Source: Kurthia sibirica
GTDB lineage: Bacteria > Bacillota > Bacilli > Bacillales_A > Planococcaceae
Direction of reading: 5' to 3'
Length of the DNA: 64,000 nt
NCBI RefSeq assembly: GCF_003143975.1
Contig: NZ_QFVR01000010.1
Span: 40,156-104,155 of the forward strand
Part shown: piece after piece, positions 9,578 through 18,445 of the stretch
Layout: every line of letters starts with the position of its first letter
Position numbering within the stretch: the first letter of the stretch is position 1
The notes under the pieces: generated by a model
What the model saw: only the letters and a program-made list of their open reading frames with translations
Databases searched by the model: none
What the model was told of the DNA's origin: nothing
Translations under genes and position numbers: made by a program

Positions 9578-10087
9578 ATGACAAATAACGATATGATTCT
9601 TCGTTTGCGCTACGCACTCGATATTAAAAATATGGACGTTGTAGAAATGTTCAAACTTGGTGGTATGAAGTACACAAAAGAAGATGTACTCAATATGTTG
9701 ATAAAAGTAGCTGAAGATGAAACACCTCCAGCAGGATATATTGAAGTAACAAATGACATGTTTGAAGCATTTTTAAATGGTCTCATTACCTTCAAACGTG
9801 GGCCACAAAAACCACGTCCAGGGCAAGAAGCAGCACCTGTACAAACAGAAAAAGACCACCCGAATAATATGTTGCTGAAAAAAGTGAAAATTGCTTTATC
9901 CATGACGAGCGATGATGTACTCGCAACATTATTTGATGGTGGCGTAAAAGTATCAAAAGCAGAGTTAGGTGCGATTTTCCGTAATCCATCACATCGTAAT
10001 TATATGGCATGTGGCGATCGCTTTGCGCGCAACTTTATCCGTGGATTAACGGAGCAATATAGAAAACCGCAGAAAAAAGAAGATTAA
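9578..10087 (+). CDS. DUF1456 (YehS-type) protein
   Basis: A 169-aa cytoplasmic protein made of two copies of the DUF1456 helical unit. Repeat 1 (about residues 1-70) begins NNDMILRLRYALDIKNMDVVEMF; repeat 2 (about 95-165) begins NNMLLKKVKIALSMTSDDVL. The two are joined by a Pro/Gly-rich linker. The start has a perfect AGGAGG. Its biochemical role is not known in the family. It is flanked by spacers and appears monocistronic. Confidence 0.88.
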   Translation: MTNNDMILRLRYALDIKNMDVVEMFKLGGMKYTKEDVLNMLIKVAEDETPPAGYIEVTNDMFEAFLNGLITFKRGPQKPRPGQEAAPVQTEKDHPNNMLLKKVKIALSMTSDDVLATLFDGGVKVSKAELGAIFRNPSHRNYMACGDRFARNFIRGLTEQYRKPQKKED

Positions 10088-10300
10088 TGGTTCGTTATTA
10101 ATACCAGTAATCTACTTTTAGATGTGTTGAAGAGAAATTCTGATAGATAGAATGCCTTAGTGGCATATTTTACCATTCCTATAGCGTAGCTGACCTTTAG
10201 ACTGACTACTTTGTATTTTAAGTACAGTTGATTAGGTGAAGTTATGCTTTTTTGTCTTTAGTACTAGTTCATTACTAAACGACTAGAATTAAAATAAAAA
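10088..10300. other. Spacer with a weak hairpin
   Basis: ATGCC/GGCAT at about 10152-10166 followed by ATTTT could be a weak terminator for the DUF1456 gene. Nothing else is evident. Confidence 0.35.
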
Positions 10301-10516
10301 AGAGCCTGGACAGAACAAAATAGTATGTCTCCCATACAAATAATCAAATCAATTGAACGCGCAGAAAACCCCACAGGAAGGCGGTGACGAAGCGTTTGAA
10401 GCCCTGTCCGAGGAAAGTGTTTTTCGAAGCGGAAATTGATTGAAATGAAAAATCCCGTATGATTTTGAAAAATCATACGGGATGTTCTCTGTTGAAAATA
10501 TGTTTGTCTCAGGCTC
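10301..10516. repeat. Interspersed repeat family A, long copy
   Basis: The element begins AGAGCCTGGACAGAACAAAA and ends with a stretch containing TTCTCTGTTGAAAATA and CAGGCTC. Both halves recur at 25505-25624. It contains a 14-15 bp hairpin (ATCCCGTATGATTTT at 10452-10466 and its complement to 10483) followed on the minus strand by TTTTT. It therefore probably also terminates the yfiY gene that ends at 10543. Confidence 0.75.
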
Positions 10517-10542
10517 ATAGGGTAAACATTTTTAGAGAAGTC

Positions 10543-11511
10543 CTATTTAGATAATGACTTCAAAATAGCATCAATCATTTGTGTATTTGCAATTGTACCT
10601 GTGTATAACCAACTTGTTTCTGGACCGTAGTTATGAACATTACCAGCTTTTACAGCAGGAATCGTTTTCCAAATTTTACTTGATGTCACCTTATCATTTT
10701 TACCATCGCTATTAATAACGTAAAGTTGATCTGCATCAAGAGCAGCAAGTTTTTCTAAAGAAATTTCACTCCAGTTACCTGTTGCTTTAGCAGAAACTTC
10801 TTTTACTAGAGCAGGAACTTTCATACCTAGATCGCCATACATGACAGCACCGGCCGAAAGATTATCGCCTACAATAAATGCTTTACCGCCAACAATCCAA
10901 ATCGCTGCTGCTGAAGGATCATTATATTTAGTCGCTATTTCTTCTTTAGCAGCTTTTGCTTTTGCATCATATGCGTCTAATTTTTCTTGAGCCACAGCTT
11001 TTTTATCGAACACTTCACCAACGCGTAGTAATTCATCACGCCAGTCATTATTCACTTCTTTACCAATGACATAAGTCGGTGCAATTTTTTTGTATTGATT
11101 ATATTTATCACCCTCGACCATGGTTGCTGAGTCCATGATGATCAAGTCTGGTTTTAGTTTTTGTACGGCTTCAAGAGGAAGGTCATAGTTAATAGTTTCA
11201 ACGCCTTCAAGTGAACCTTGTAGATAGTCTTGGATGCTAGCCCCATCATTGACACTCCATTGTGCAATTGGTTTAACATCAAGCGCTACTAAATTATCTT
11301 CTAAATAAGAAGCGAGTACACGTTTAGGGTTTACTGGTACTTCAACTTTGTTACCCATCGCATCTGTAACTGTACGTGTGTCTTTAGTTGCTTGCTCAGC
11401 TTTATTCGTGTCTTTAGTTGAGTCATTATTTCCACATGCAGCTAACGATAGAGCTAAAAAACTAGCCCCAGCAATTTTTAAAAAAGATGAAGCGTATTTC
11501 GATTTAGACAT
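10543..11511 (-). CDS. yfiY: Ferric-siderophore ABC transporter substrate-binding lipoprotein (YfiY-like)
   Basis: A 322-aa extracellular lipoprotein that captures an iron-siderophore complex for the divergent permeases. It has a lipoprotein signal with lipobox LAAC (Cys26), then a class III binding fold: TRTVTDAMGNKVEVPVNPKR opens the first lobe, LKPDLIIMD marks the hinge-side motif, and the C-terminal lobe ends in MIDAILKSL. The arrangement, binding protein divergent from two FecCD permeases, is that of B. subtilis yfiY / yfiZ-yfhA, which takes up schizokinen- or arthrobactin-type hydroxamates; the ligand here is inferred only. No ATPase gene is adjacent, so a shared ATPase such as YusV is likely. 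A Fur box lies in the promoter region. Confidence 0.9.
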   Translation of the reverse strand: MSKSKYASSFLKIAGASFLALSLAACGNNDSTKDTNKAEQATKDTRTVTDAMGNKVEVPVNPKRVLASYLEDNLVALDVKPIAQWSVNDGASIQDYLQGSLEGVETINYDLPLEAVQKLKPDLIIMDSATMVEGDKYNQYKKIAPTYVIGKEVNNDWRDELLRVGEVFDKKAVAQEKLDAYDAKAKAAKEEIATKYNDPSAAAIWIVGGKAFIVGDNLSAGAVMYGDLGMKVPALVKEVSAKATGNWSEISLEKLAALDADQLYVINSDGKNDKVTSSKIWKTIPAVKAGNVHNYGPETSWLYTGTIANTQMIDAILKSLSK

Positions 11512-11537
11512 GTTGATCCTCCTGAAATTGTGATATA

Positions 11538-11560
11538 TTGTTAATGATTATCATTCTCAA
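11538..11560. promoter_or_regulatory. Fur box between yfiY and yfiZ
   Basis: The core AATGATTATCATT (11543-11555) is a perfect palindrome inside a longer match to the 7-1-7 Fur operator. Its place in the divergent intergenic region suggests iron repression of both directions. The same 13-base core recurs at 44171-44183. Confidence 0.8.
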
Positions 11561-11649
11561 TACAATTTACTCTTTTATGAGCAATTTGTCAACAGTACTT
11601 AAAATTTCAGAGTATACTAAATACAACTCATAAAAAAGGAGCACGTGTT

Positions 11650-12681
11650 GTGGCAAAGAAAAAATTATCCAACTATATAGAAAAAAAGAATAGTAACATA
11701 CCTACATTGATGCTTGTAATTGGATCAATCGTCCTCGTATTGCTTTTATTTGCATCGATTCGATTAGGGGCAACTAATTTAAATTTCAAATTAATAGGGG
11801 AAGCCATTATTCATACTGATGATGAAAATCCAGAACATATTATCATTATGAGTTTACGCTTTCCAAGAGCATTTGCAGCGATGTTAATCGGTGCGGCACT
11901 AGCCGTATCTGGTGCCATTATGCAGGGGATGACTAGAAATCCATTAGGAGAACCTTCTATATTAGGGGTAACAGCAGGCGCAGCCTTTTTCGTCGTCCTG
12001 TCATTAGCCTTTATTCCAGATGGTTCGATGTGGGTAACGATGATTGCCTCATTTATCGGTGCGGGTCTAGGTGTCGCGTTAGTGTTTACCTTAACGACGA
12101 TTTCTAAAGGTGGTATGACACCAGTAAAACTAGCGTTGGCAGGTTCAGCAATTACGGCCTTTTTAACAGCACTTACGACAGGTGTTGGTATGAAGTTTGA
12201 TGTGTCAAGAAGCTTAAGTTTTTGGTATGCAGGTGGATTATCTACCATGCAGGATGAGCAATTAAAATATATTGTTCCTGTTATTTTAGTTGGTTTAGTC
12301 ATTGCAATTTTACTAAGCCGTTCGATTTCTGTCATGAGTTTAGGGCAGGATGTTGCAAAGGGACTCGGGCAAAATACGTTGACCATCCAAATTATAGGAA
12401 CGATTGCAGTATTGCTATTAACGGGAGCTGCAGTATCCGTAGCGGGTACAATTGGTTTCGTAGGTTTAGTCATCCCACATATTGTCCGCTTGATTGTGGG
12501 TGTTGACTATCGTTGGATTATTCCTGTATCAGCTGTCTTTGGTGGCATACTACTACTCTTAGCTGATATTGTAGCTCGGACGATTAATTCACCATTTGAA
12601 ACGCCAGTTGGTGCGATTACTGCGCTTGTTGGCGTACCATTCTTCCTCTATTTAGCACGTAAAGAAGGGAGGGGGTTTTGA
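11650..12681 (+). CDS. yfiZ: Iron-siderophore ABC transporter permease (FecCD family, YfiZ-like)
   Basis: A 343-aa polytopic inner-membrane permease with a FecCD layout: a first membrane segment at about residues 19-40, LRFPRAFAAMLIGAALAVSG, and the coupling-loop region GTIGFVGLVIPHIVR near the C terminus. It starts with GTG at 11650, with AAGGAG at 11636-11641 eight bases upstream. It overlaps the next permease by one base (TGATG), typical of translational coupling, and together they should form the heterodimeric channel. Confidence 0.93.
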   Translation: MAKKKLSNYIEKKNSNIPTLMLVIGSIVLVLLLFASIRLGATNLNFKLIGEAIIHTDDENPEHIIIMSLRFPRAFAAMLIGAALAVSGAIMQGMTRNPLGEPSILGVTAGAAFFVVLSLAFIPDGSMWVTMIASFIGAGLGVALVFTLTTISKGGMTPVKLALAGSAITAFLTALTTGVGMKFDVSRSLSFWYAGGLSTMQDEQLKYIVPVILVGLVIAILLSRSISVMSLGQDVAKGLGQNTLTIQIIGTIAVLLLTGAAVSVAGTIGFVGLVIPHIVRLIVGVDYRWIIPVSAVFGGILLLLADIVARTINSPFETPVGAITALVGVPFFLYLARKEGRGF

Positions 12682-13691
12682 TGATGAAAGATCGCAAATT
12701 TTTTGGGCTCATCGTTGGTGGTTTCCTTCTTTTGCTCATGATGATGTTTTTAAGTATCAATGCAGGTTTTATTAAAATTCCCTTTGATGAAGTAATAGAT
12801 GTACTGTTTGGTAATGGTACGGAAGATAATATTTTGACAATTTTTGATTTCCGATTACCCCGTATTTTCATGGCAGCATTAGTTGGTATGGGAATTGCGG
12901 TGTCAGGTGCGATTTTACAGGGGATTACACGAAATCCTCTAGCAGATCCCGGTGTATTAGGCATTAACGCAGGAGCAGGTTTAGGTGTAGTGTTATATAT
13001 GTTCTTCCTACAAGGAAGTGCATTTATGGCACAAGGTTTTCTTTCTATTTTTCTTATGCCAATTGTTGCGTTATGCGGTGCTTTTTTGGCAGCAACGGTT
13101 ATTTATGTACTCGCATGGAAAAAGAATGCGGTTAATCCAACTCGTATGTTACTTGTCGGTATTGGTATCAACGCATTTTGTGGTGCATTACTCATCGTTT
13201 TCCAACTGAAAATGGATCCAATGGATTTCACGAAGGCACTTGTCTGGTTAGCGGGAACGATTTGGGGTTCAAATTGGACATTCGTCTGGGCTTTGACACC
13301 CTGGTTAGTTGTGTTAATTCCTTTAGCGGTCTACAAAGCGAAGGTTTTAGATATTATGACATTGAGTGAAGCCTCCGCTATTTCAGTTGGTTTGCATATT
13401 AATCGAGAGCGCCGTAATTTTTTACTAATTGCGGTTACATTAGCTGGTGTTTGTGTTGCAGTCGGTGGTGGTATAACCTTTCTTGGTCTAATTGCGCCGC
13501 ATATTGTCCGTAAATTGATTGGTGCTAATCATAAAAAAGTTTTACCACTTAGCGCATTATTTGGTGCAATTATTTTGGTTATGGCAGATATGCTTGGTCG
13601 CGTCGTCATGTCCCCATTAGAAATTCCTGTTGGGATTGTCGTTGCAATTATTGGTGCACCTTACTTTGTCTATTTACTCGTCAAAAACTAA
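12681..13691 (+). CDS. yfhA: Iron-siderophore ABC transporter permease (FecCD family, YfhA-like)
   Basis: A 336-aa second half of the permease pair with FDFRLPRIFMAALVGMGIAVSG near the N terminus and GGITFLGLIAPHIVR in the coupling loop. ATG 12681 overlaps the stop of the previous gene and has GGAGG at 12668-12672, eight bases away. A TTG at 12678 is too close to that site. It is followed at once by a strong terminator, so the operon is only yfiZ-yfhA, without an ATP-binding subunit. Confidence 0.93.
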   Translation: MMKDRKFFGLIVGGFLLLLMMMFLSINAGFIKIPFDEVIDVLFGNGTEDNILTIFDFRLPRIFMAALVGMGIAVSGAILQGITRNPLADPGVLGINAGAGLGVVLYMFFLQGSAFMAQGFLSIFLMPIVALCGAFLAATVIYVLAWKKNAVNPTRMLLVGIGINAFCGALLIVFQLKMDPMDFTKALVWLAGTIWGSNWTFVWALTPWLVVLIPLAVYKAKVLDIMTLSEASAISVGLHINRERRNFLLIAVTLAGVCVAVGGGITFLGLIAPHIVRKLIGANHKKVLPLSALFGAIILVMADMLGRVVMSPLEIPVGIVVAIIGAPYFVYLLVKN

Positions 13692-13703
13692 ATATAGAAG
13701 TTT

Positions 13704-13744
13704 AAAGGGTAGGCATCTATAAATGATGCCTACCCTTTCTCTTA
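13704..13744 (+). terminator. Terminator of yfiZ-yfhA
   Basis: A 14-bp stem (AAAGGGTAGGCATC at 13704-13717 and its complement at 13725-13738) with a 7-base loop precedes CTCTT. Confidence 0.85.
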
Positions 13745-14100
13745 TTGATCTTATATAAACCGGTTATGATAAAAAGATTATTACCAAAATAATGGAGGAA
13801 ATAAGACAACAAAAAGGAATTATCTTCATTAAAAAATAGGTTTAAATACCTATATCGGTAATAATCTACATAAAAGGTTGTACTGAAAGGGCTTGGAGCA
13901 TAAAATAGTAGAGAGAACTCAGTAAAATATTGAATAAAAGTGCAACCTCAAGTAAAACAGATTGTCCTATTAGATAGTCAGCGTGTATGGCAGGATATTC
14001 TAGCTGATAACTGGTAAAGTCTTCTATATTTTCGTTTCATAAAGTGAATATGAGGGTATTTATTTGTTGAGTATTTATTAGTATGAAGGAGTTTCTCAAC
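13745..14100. other. Spacer without a clear gene
   Basis: I see no intact gene. A short open stretch at about 13940-14018 encodes VQPQVKQIVLLDSQRVWQDI and stops soon after, with no ribosome binding site; it could be a gene tail. A loose Fur-like run (TGATAAAAAGATTATTA near 13767) is too weak to call. Confidence 0.3.
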
Positions 14101-14253
14101 ATGACAGAAAATAATTATAAACAACAAGAGGCAGTAAAAACAGATGTTATTGACCATTTAATGGAGTTAGGTATTTATAAAATTAATGATTTGCAACTTT
14201 ATCAAGTACCTTTAAGTGAGCTACTTTTGGAGTATAAAAAACAAAAGAGCTAA
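14101..14253 (+). CDS. FbpA-like small protein (Fur-regulated basic protein family)
   Basis: A 50-aa ORF starting MTENNYKQQEAVKTDVIDHL. Its C-terminal half contains LYQVPLSELLLEYKKQK, which matches the LYELTLSELxxEY signature of the FbpA family as I remember it. AAGGAG at 14086-14091 is nine bases before the ATG. In B. subtilis FbpA is an iron-sparing small protein made when Fur is inactive. It lies about 0.4 kb after the Fur-linked yfiZ-yfhA genes, although no convincing Fur box is seen directly before it. Confidence 0.65.
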   Translation: MTENNYKQQEAVKTDVIDHLMELGIYKINDLQLYQVPLSELLLEYKKQKS

Positions 14254-14357
14254 TATTCATAAATAGTATAATAAAAAACGAGAAGAAATACAGAAAAAGT
14301 GATAGAATTATAGATTGAATATAACAATGAACGTAAGAGATAGGAGAATATAAATTT

Positions 14358-16184
14358 ATGTGTGGATTTACAGGATTTGTAGGAGAAGTATCGAACCCGG
14401 ATACAGTATTAGAAAATATGATGAACCAAATTATTCACCGCGGTCCAGATTCAGCTGGCGCGTATACAGATGGGCAGGCAGCACTTGGTTTCCGTCGTTT
14501 AAGTATTATCGATGTGGCTCACGGTAGCCAACCGTTATACAATGAAGATCGCTCGCTTGTGTTAATCTTCAATGGTGAAATTTACAACTTTGAAGAAATT
14601 CGTGTTGATTTAGTAGCGAAGGGGCATGTGTTTACTACACATACAGATAGTGAAGTATTAATCCATGGTTATGAAGAATATGGTACACAATTAGTCCAAA
14701 AATTACGTGGAATGTTTGCATTTGTTATCTGGGATAAAAACAACAAAAAACTATTTGCTGCACGTGATCAATTTGGTATCAAACCACTTTATTATGCTGA
14801 GATGAATGGCACATTAATGTTCGGTTCTGAAATTAAAAGCTTTTTACCACATCCAGACTTCAAAAAAGAATTAAATGAAAAAGCGTTAAAACCATACTTA
14901 ACTTTCCAATTCCCTGTACTTAATGAAACATTCTTTAAGGGTGTTTTCAAAATGCCAGCAGCCCATTATATGACATATGAAAATGGTAAAATCGAAATGA
15001 CTCGTTATTGGGAACCAAAATTCAATCCAGAAGAACGCCCATTGGATGAAATCGTAGAAGAAATCGATTCAACTGTTCGCGAATCAATTAAAGCACATGA
15101 ATTCTCTGATAAAGCGGTTCAAGTAGGATCATTCCTATCTTCAGGTGTTGATTCAAGTTATGTGGCATCTGTTCTAAAACCAGATAAAACTTTTTCAGTC
15201 GGTTTTGCAGCGAAGAAATTTTCTGAGGTGGACAATGCTAAAGAATTATCTGCTGAATTAGGTATCGAGAACATTAGTGAAGTATTAGATCCAGAAGAAT
15301 GTTTCAATAAAATAGAAGAAATCCAATATATGATGGATGAACCACATTCAAATCCGTCAATCGTACCGCTTTACTTCCTAGCAGAGCTTGCTCGTAAACA
15401 TGTAACAGTCGTATTGTCAGGTGAAGGCGCTGATGAATTATTTGGTGGCTACGAAGAATATGATGAATCACCATCTATGAAAAAATATAAAAAAGTACCG
15501 AGTTTCCTACGTCGCCCAGTAGCGTCAGTAGCATCGGCATTACCAGAAGTTCGTGGTAAACACTTCCTAATGAAGGGTGGTTTACCAGTTGAAAAAACAT
15601 TCATCGGTCAAGCCCATATTTTCGAGGAACACGAATCAGCAAGTATTTTAAAACCAGCGTTTAATGATGCACCTTCGGTTGAGGAAATCGTTATGCCTGT
15701 TTATCGTAAAAATCCAAATGAAGATGATTTAACGAAAAAACAATTACTCGATTTAAATCTTTGGTTAGTGGACGATATTTTACTTAAAGCAGATAAAATG
15801 TCAATGGCTCACTCAATTGAGTTGCGCGTACCATTCTTGGATCGTGAAGTAATGAAAGTAGCTTCTAAAGTACCTTCACGCTACCGTATCCATCCTGAGA
15901 ATACAAAATATGCTTTCCGAAAAGCATCTGAACGTGCCTTACCAGAGGAATGGTCTAAACGTAAAAAAATCGGCTTCCCAGTACCAATTCGTCTGTGGAT
16001 GCAAGAAGAAAAATACTATAACCAAATTAAAGAAACGTTTGAGTCGGATTATGCAGCGAAATTCTTTGATCAACAAGCAATCGTAAAATTATTGACAGAT
16101 CACTATGAAGGTAAAGCTAAAAACCAACGTAAGGTTTGGACTATTTACGTATTCTTAGTTTGGTATAAAAAATATTTCGGCTAA
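14358..16184 (+). CDS. asnB: Glutamine-hydrolysing asparagine synthase-type amidotransferase
   Basis: A 608-aa two-domain amidotransferase. An N-terminal class II glutaminase begins with the nucleophile Cys2 (MCGFTGF) and has HRGPDSAG. The C-terminal synthetase domain has the PPi loop SSGVDSS, SGEGADELFGGY and a late KADKMSMAHS-x-ELRVPFLD block. The family makes asparagine from aspartate, Gln and ATP. One member, AsnH of Lactococcus lactis, instead amidates D-Asp in the peptidoglycan cross-bridge. Because the same strand continues with a D-Asp ligase-like gene and an Asp racemase, cross-bridge amidation is a serious alternative to free Asn synthesis. The symbol reflects the family only. Confidence 0.9.
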   Translation: MCGFTGFVGEVSNPDTVLENMMNQIIHRGPDSAGAYTDGQAALGFRRLSIIDVAHGSQPLYNEDRSLVLIFNGEIYNFEEIRVDLVAKGHVFTTHTDSEVLIHGYEEYGTQLVQKLRGMFAFVIWDKNNKKLFAARDQFGIKPLYYAEMNGTLMFGSEIKSFLPHPDFKKELNEKALKPYLTFQFPVLNETFFKGVFKMPAAHYMTYENGKIEMTRYWEPKFNPEERPLDEIVEEIDSTVRESIKAHEFSDKAVQVGSFLSSGVDSSYVASVLKPDKTFSVGFAAKKFSEVDNAKELSAELGIENISEVLDPEECFNKIEEIQYMMDEPHSNPSIVPLYFLAELARKHVTVVLSGEGADELFGGYEEYDESPSMKKYKKVPSFLRRPVASVASALPEVRGKHFLMKGGLPVEKTFIGQAHIFEEHESASILKPAFNDAPSVEEIVMPVYRKNPNEDDLTKKQLLDLNLWLVDDILLKADKMSMAHSIELRVPFLDREVMKVASKVPSRYRIHPENTKYAFRKASERALPEEWSKRKKIGFPVPIRLWMQEEKYYNQIKETFESDYAAKFFDQQAIVKLLTDHYEGKAKNQRKVWTIYVFLVWYKKYFG

Positions 16185-16208
16185 ACCGAATTGAAGGGAT
16201 AAATAGCA

Positions 16209-17207
16209 GTGTATAAGAGTAGTAAAGCGAAATTGTCTTTGCTCCTCTTTTGCATTTTAGTGCTTGTAGGTCTATTAGGTGGTTGCGCGAGCATTTTACC
16301 CGCAAAAGATGGGCAATCGGAACGTGTAATAAAAATACTGATTGTTGAGTTTGGGAGTCGCACCCCTATTCCTGATATGAAAGTGACAATTAAAGATAGT
16401 GAAAGCGGTCAGATTATAGATGAACAATTAGCAAATGATGAAGGTGAAGTATCGATTAGTCGGCTGACAAGTGACAAGGAGTATTTATTTGTCCCATCTT
16501 CAATTTATGATGATGGAACGGGTAGTGCTGACGGGGTTGCACAGCTAGTAAAAATTGCAGATACGACAACATATATCGTTTTAGAAACGTACTATGTACG
16601 AGATCATAAAGGTGCGAATATACCGGTCGTTCTTCAAAATCCAGCATTTCCTCATGGTTGTGAAATCACAGCGCTAACAGCCGTTTTGAATTTTTATGGT
16701 CGAGAAGTATCAAAGGAAACGATGGCAGCAAGCTATTTACCTCGAGGGGAATTCAAACGTACAAATGGGAAGTGGCTCGGCCCAGACCCGAGTAAAAAAT
16801 ACGCGGGTGATCCTGCAGACGAGCATGATGGTATGTATGCTTTTGCACCTGTTATTGAAGCAGCCGCCAAAAAATATATAGCGTCAGAAAAATCAGCCTT
16901 AAAAGTGAAAAACCTCACAGGTGCTTCACAAGAAAAAATCATCGCTAAAGTGCAAAAAGGAATCCCCGTCATTATGTGGGTGACATTAGATTTATCAGCA
17001 CCAAAAATGAAAACAGGTTGGACAATTTATGGACAACAAAAACCAATACGTATGTATCGCAATTTGCATGTCGTTGTTATGACTGGTTACCAAGACGGCA
17101 AAGTAATCGTAATGGATCCGCTAAAAGGCTATGTAGCACATGATGATAAAAAATTCTTTACTAGTTTTACAGACATGAAATCTCAAGCAATCGTGCTTGA
17201 AAAATAA
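16209..17207 (+). CDS. C39-like cysteine peptidase lipoprotein
   Basis: A 332-aa predicted surface lipoprotein: signal sequence with lipobox LGGC (Cys26), a beta-rich prealbumin/carboxypeptidase-regulatory-like domain (about residues 40-130), then a C39_2-type papain-fold domain. The likely catalytic Cys151 sits in FPHGCEITAL, His287 in RNLHVVVMTGY and Asp303 in VIVMDP. It starts with GTG at 16209 behind GAAGGG, 24 bases after the amidotransferase gene, and is followed after about 14 bases by the ligase gene. The location implies a role in wall cross-bridge metabolism, such as cutting or remodelling; that is inference. Confidence 0.85.
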   Translation: MYKSSKAKLSLLLFCILVLVGLLGGCASILPAKDGQSERVIKILIVEFGSRTPIPDMKVTIKDSESGQIIDEQLANDEGEVSISRLTSDKEYLFVPSSIYDDGTGSADGVAQLVKIADTTTYIVLETYYVRDHKGANIPVVLQNPAFPHGCEITALTAVLNFYGREVSKETMAASYLPRGEFKRTNGKWLGPDPSKKYAGDPADEHDGMYAFAPVIEAAAKKYIASEKSALKVKNLTGASQEKIIAKVQKGIPVIMWVTLDLSAPKMKTGWTIYGQQKPIRMYRNLHVVVMTGYQDGKVIVMDPLKGYVAHDDKKFFTSFTDMKSQAIVLEK

Positions 17208-17221
17208 ATTGAAGGCAGATG

Positions 17222-18442
17222 ATGAAAGTGGAAGAACAATCTTTCTTACCAATATTGATTGGTTCAGATATGAACGCATACGGTATGGCGCGAGCTTTTT
17301 ATGAAGCATACGGTATTAAAGCAGTAGTAATAGGCCGTGCACATTTAACGCCAACACAAAATAGTAGCATCCTTCATTTCTTTGAGGAGCCTGAACTGAA
17401 AAAGGATTTTCTCGCAATTATGAAGAAAACAGCTAAAAAATATGAAGGGCAAAACCTTCTATTAATGGGTTGTGGCGATGATTATGTTGAATTGATTATT
17501 AAAAATAAAGAAGAACTTGTAAAAGATTTTAAAGTACCATACATCGATGAAGTATTAATGGACAAAATTCTGTTAAAAGAAAACTTCTATGCTATGTGTG
17601 AAAAATATAATTTCAGCTACCCAAAAACAGATACTGTAACAGCTGAAAACTATAGCGAATTTTCACCGGAATTCCAATACCCAATTATTATTAAAGCATC
17701 AAACTCTGTACAATATTGGGCGTGTTCATTCCCTGGTAAGAAAAAAGTGTTCATCGCATATGATGAGGCTGAAAAAACTGAAATTCTAAAATCAATCTAT
17801 GCATCATCTTATCAAGATACGATGATTATCCAAGAATTCATCCCGGGTGATGATTCTTATATGCGCGTATTGAATGCGTATGTAGCAACAGATGGTAAAG
17901 TGAAATTGATGTGTTTAGGTAATCCGATTTTAGAAGAACATTCACCAGAAGGTATCGGCAGTTATGCAGCGATTATTACGACGATTGATCCAGAAATTAT
18001 GGATCAAGTACGCTTCTTCCTCGAAGATATCGGTTTTGAAGGCATTGCAAACTTCGATATGAAATATGATTCACGCGATGGTTCGTATAAACTATTCGAA
18101 ATTAATTTACGCAATGGTCGTTCAAGTTACTATGTAACAGCAGCTGGTTACAACTTGATGAAATATGTAGCAGATGATTATATGCTTGGTAAAAAACAAG
18201 AGCTTGTCTATGCAGACAATGAACATTTATGGACGATTATTCCGAATGGTGTATTATTCAAATATGCGCAAAATGCGGAATTAAAAGCGAAAGCACGTAA
18301 ATTGATTAAAGAAGGTAAAGTGACGAACTCATTATTCTATAAAGAAGATATGAATCCAAAGCGTTGGGCTAAATTGACGTTGAACAGCTTGAATTATTAT
18401 CGTAAGTATAAAAAATACTTTAATAAGAAGGGTTTGTCTTAA
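17222..18442 (+). CDS. D-aspartate ligase-like ATP-grasp enzyme (Asl family)
   Basis: A 406-aa cytoplasmic ATP-grasp protein. The N-terminal part begins FLPILIGSDMNAYGMARAF. The central ATP-grasp region has PIIIKASNS, MIIQEFIPGDDSYMRVLNAY and FANFDMKYD-type metal-binding segments ending in EINLRNGRSSYYV. From memory this matches the Enterococcus faecium D-aspartate ligase (Aslfm) closely; that enzyme adds D-Asp to the Lys side chain of UDP-MurNAc-pentapeptide. The Asp racemase directly downstream would supply D-Asp. ATG 17222 fits the AAGG at 17211-17214 better than ATG 17219. Generic carboxylate-amine ligase is the fallback call. Confidence 0.85.
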   Translation: MKVEEQSFLPILIGSDMNAYGMARAFYEAYGIKAVVIGRAHLTPTQNSSILHFFEEPELKKDFLAIMKKTAKKYEGQNLLLMGCGDDYVELIIKNKEELVKDFKVPYIDEVLMDKILLKENFYAMCEKYNFSYPKTDTVTAENYSEFSPEFQYPIIIKASNSVQYWACSFPGKKKVFIAYDEAEKTEILKSIYASSYQDTMIIQEFIPGDDSYMRVLNAYVATDGKVKLMCLGNPILEEHSPEGIGSYAAIITTIDPEIMDQVRFFLEDIGFEGIANFDMKYDSRDGSYKLFEINLRNGRSSYYVTAAGYNLMKYVADDYMLGKKQELVYADNEHLWTIIPNGVLFKYAQNAELKAKARKLIKEGKVTNSLFYKEDMNPKRWAKLTLNSLNYYRKYKKYFNKKGLS

Positions 18443-18445
18443 TCG

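Noticed and set aside
11811..12473. 220-aa open frame on the minus strand
   Set aside because: It lies wholly antisense to the yfiZ permease gene, has no ribosome binding site and a Pro/Thr/Ala-rich composition typical of a shadow frame.
13766..13783. Fur-like run TGATAAAAAGATTATTA before the FbpA-like ORF
   Set aside because: The spacing between half-sites is wrong for a 7-1-7 Fur box and it lies over 300 bases from the ORF.
13940..14018. Open stretch encoding VQPQVKQIVLLDSQRVWQDI
   Set aside because: Only about 25 codons with no start signal; it may be a gene tail but cannot be assigned.
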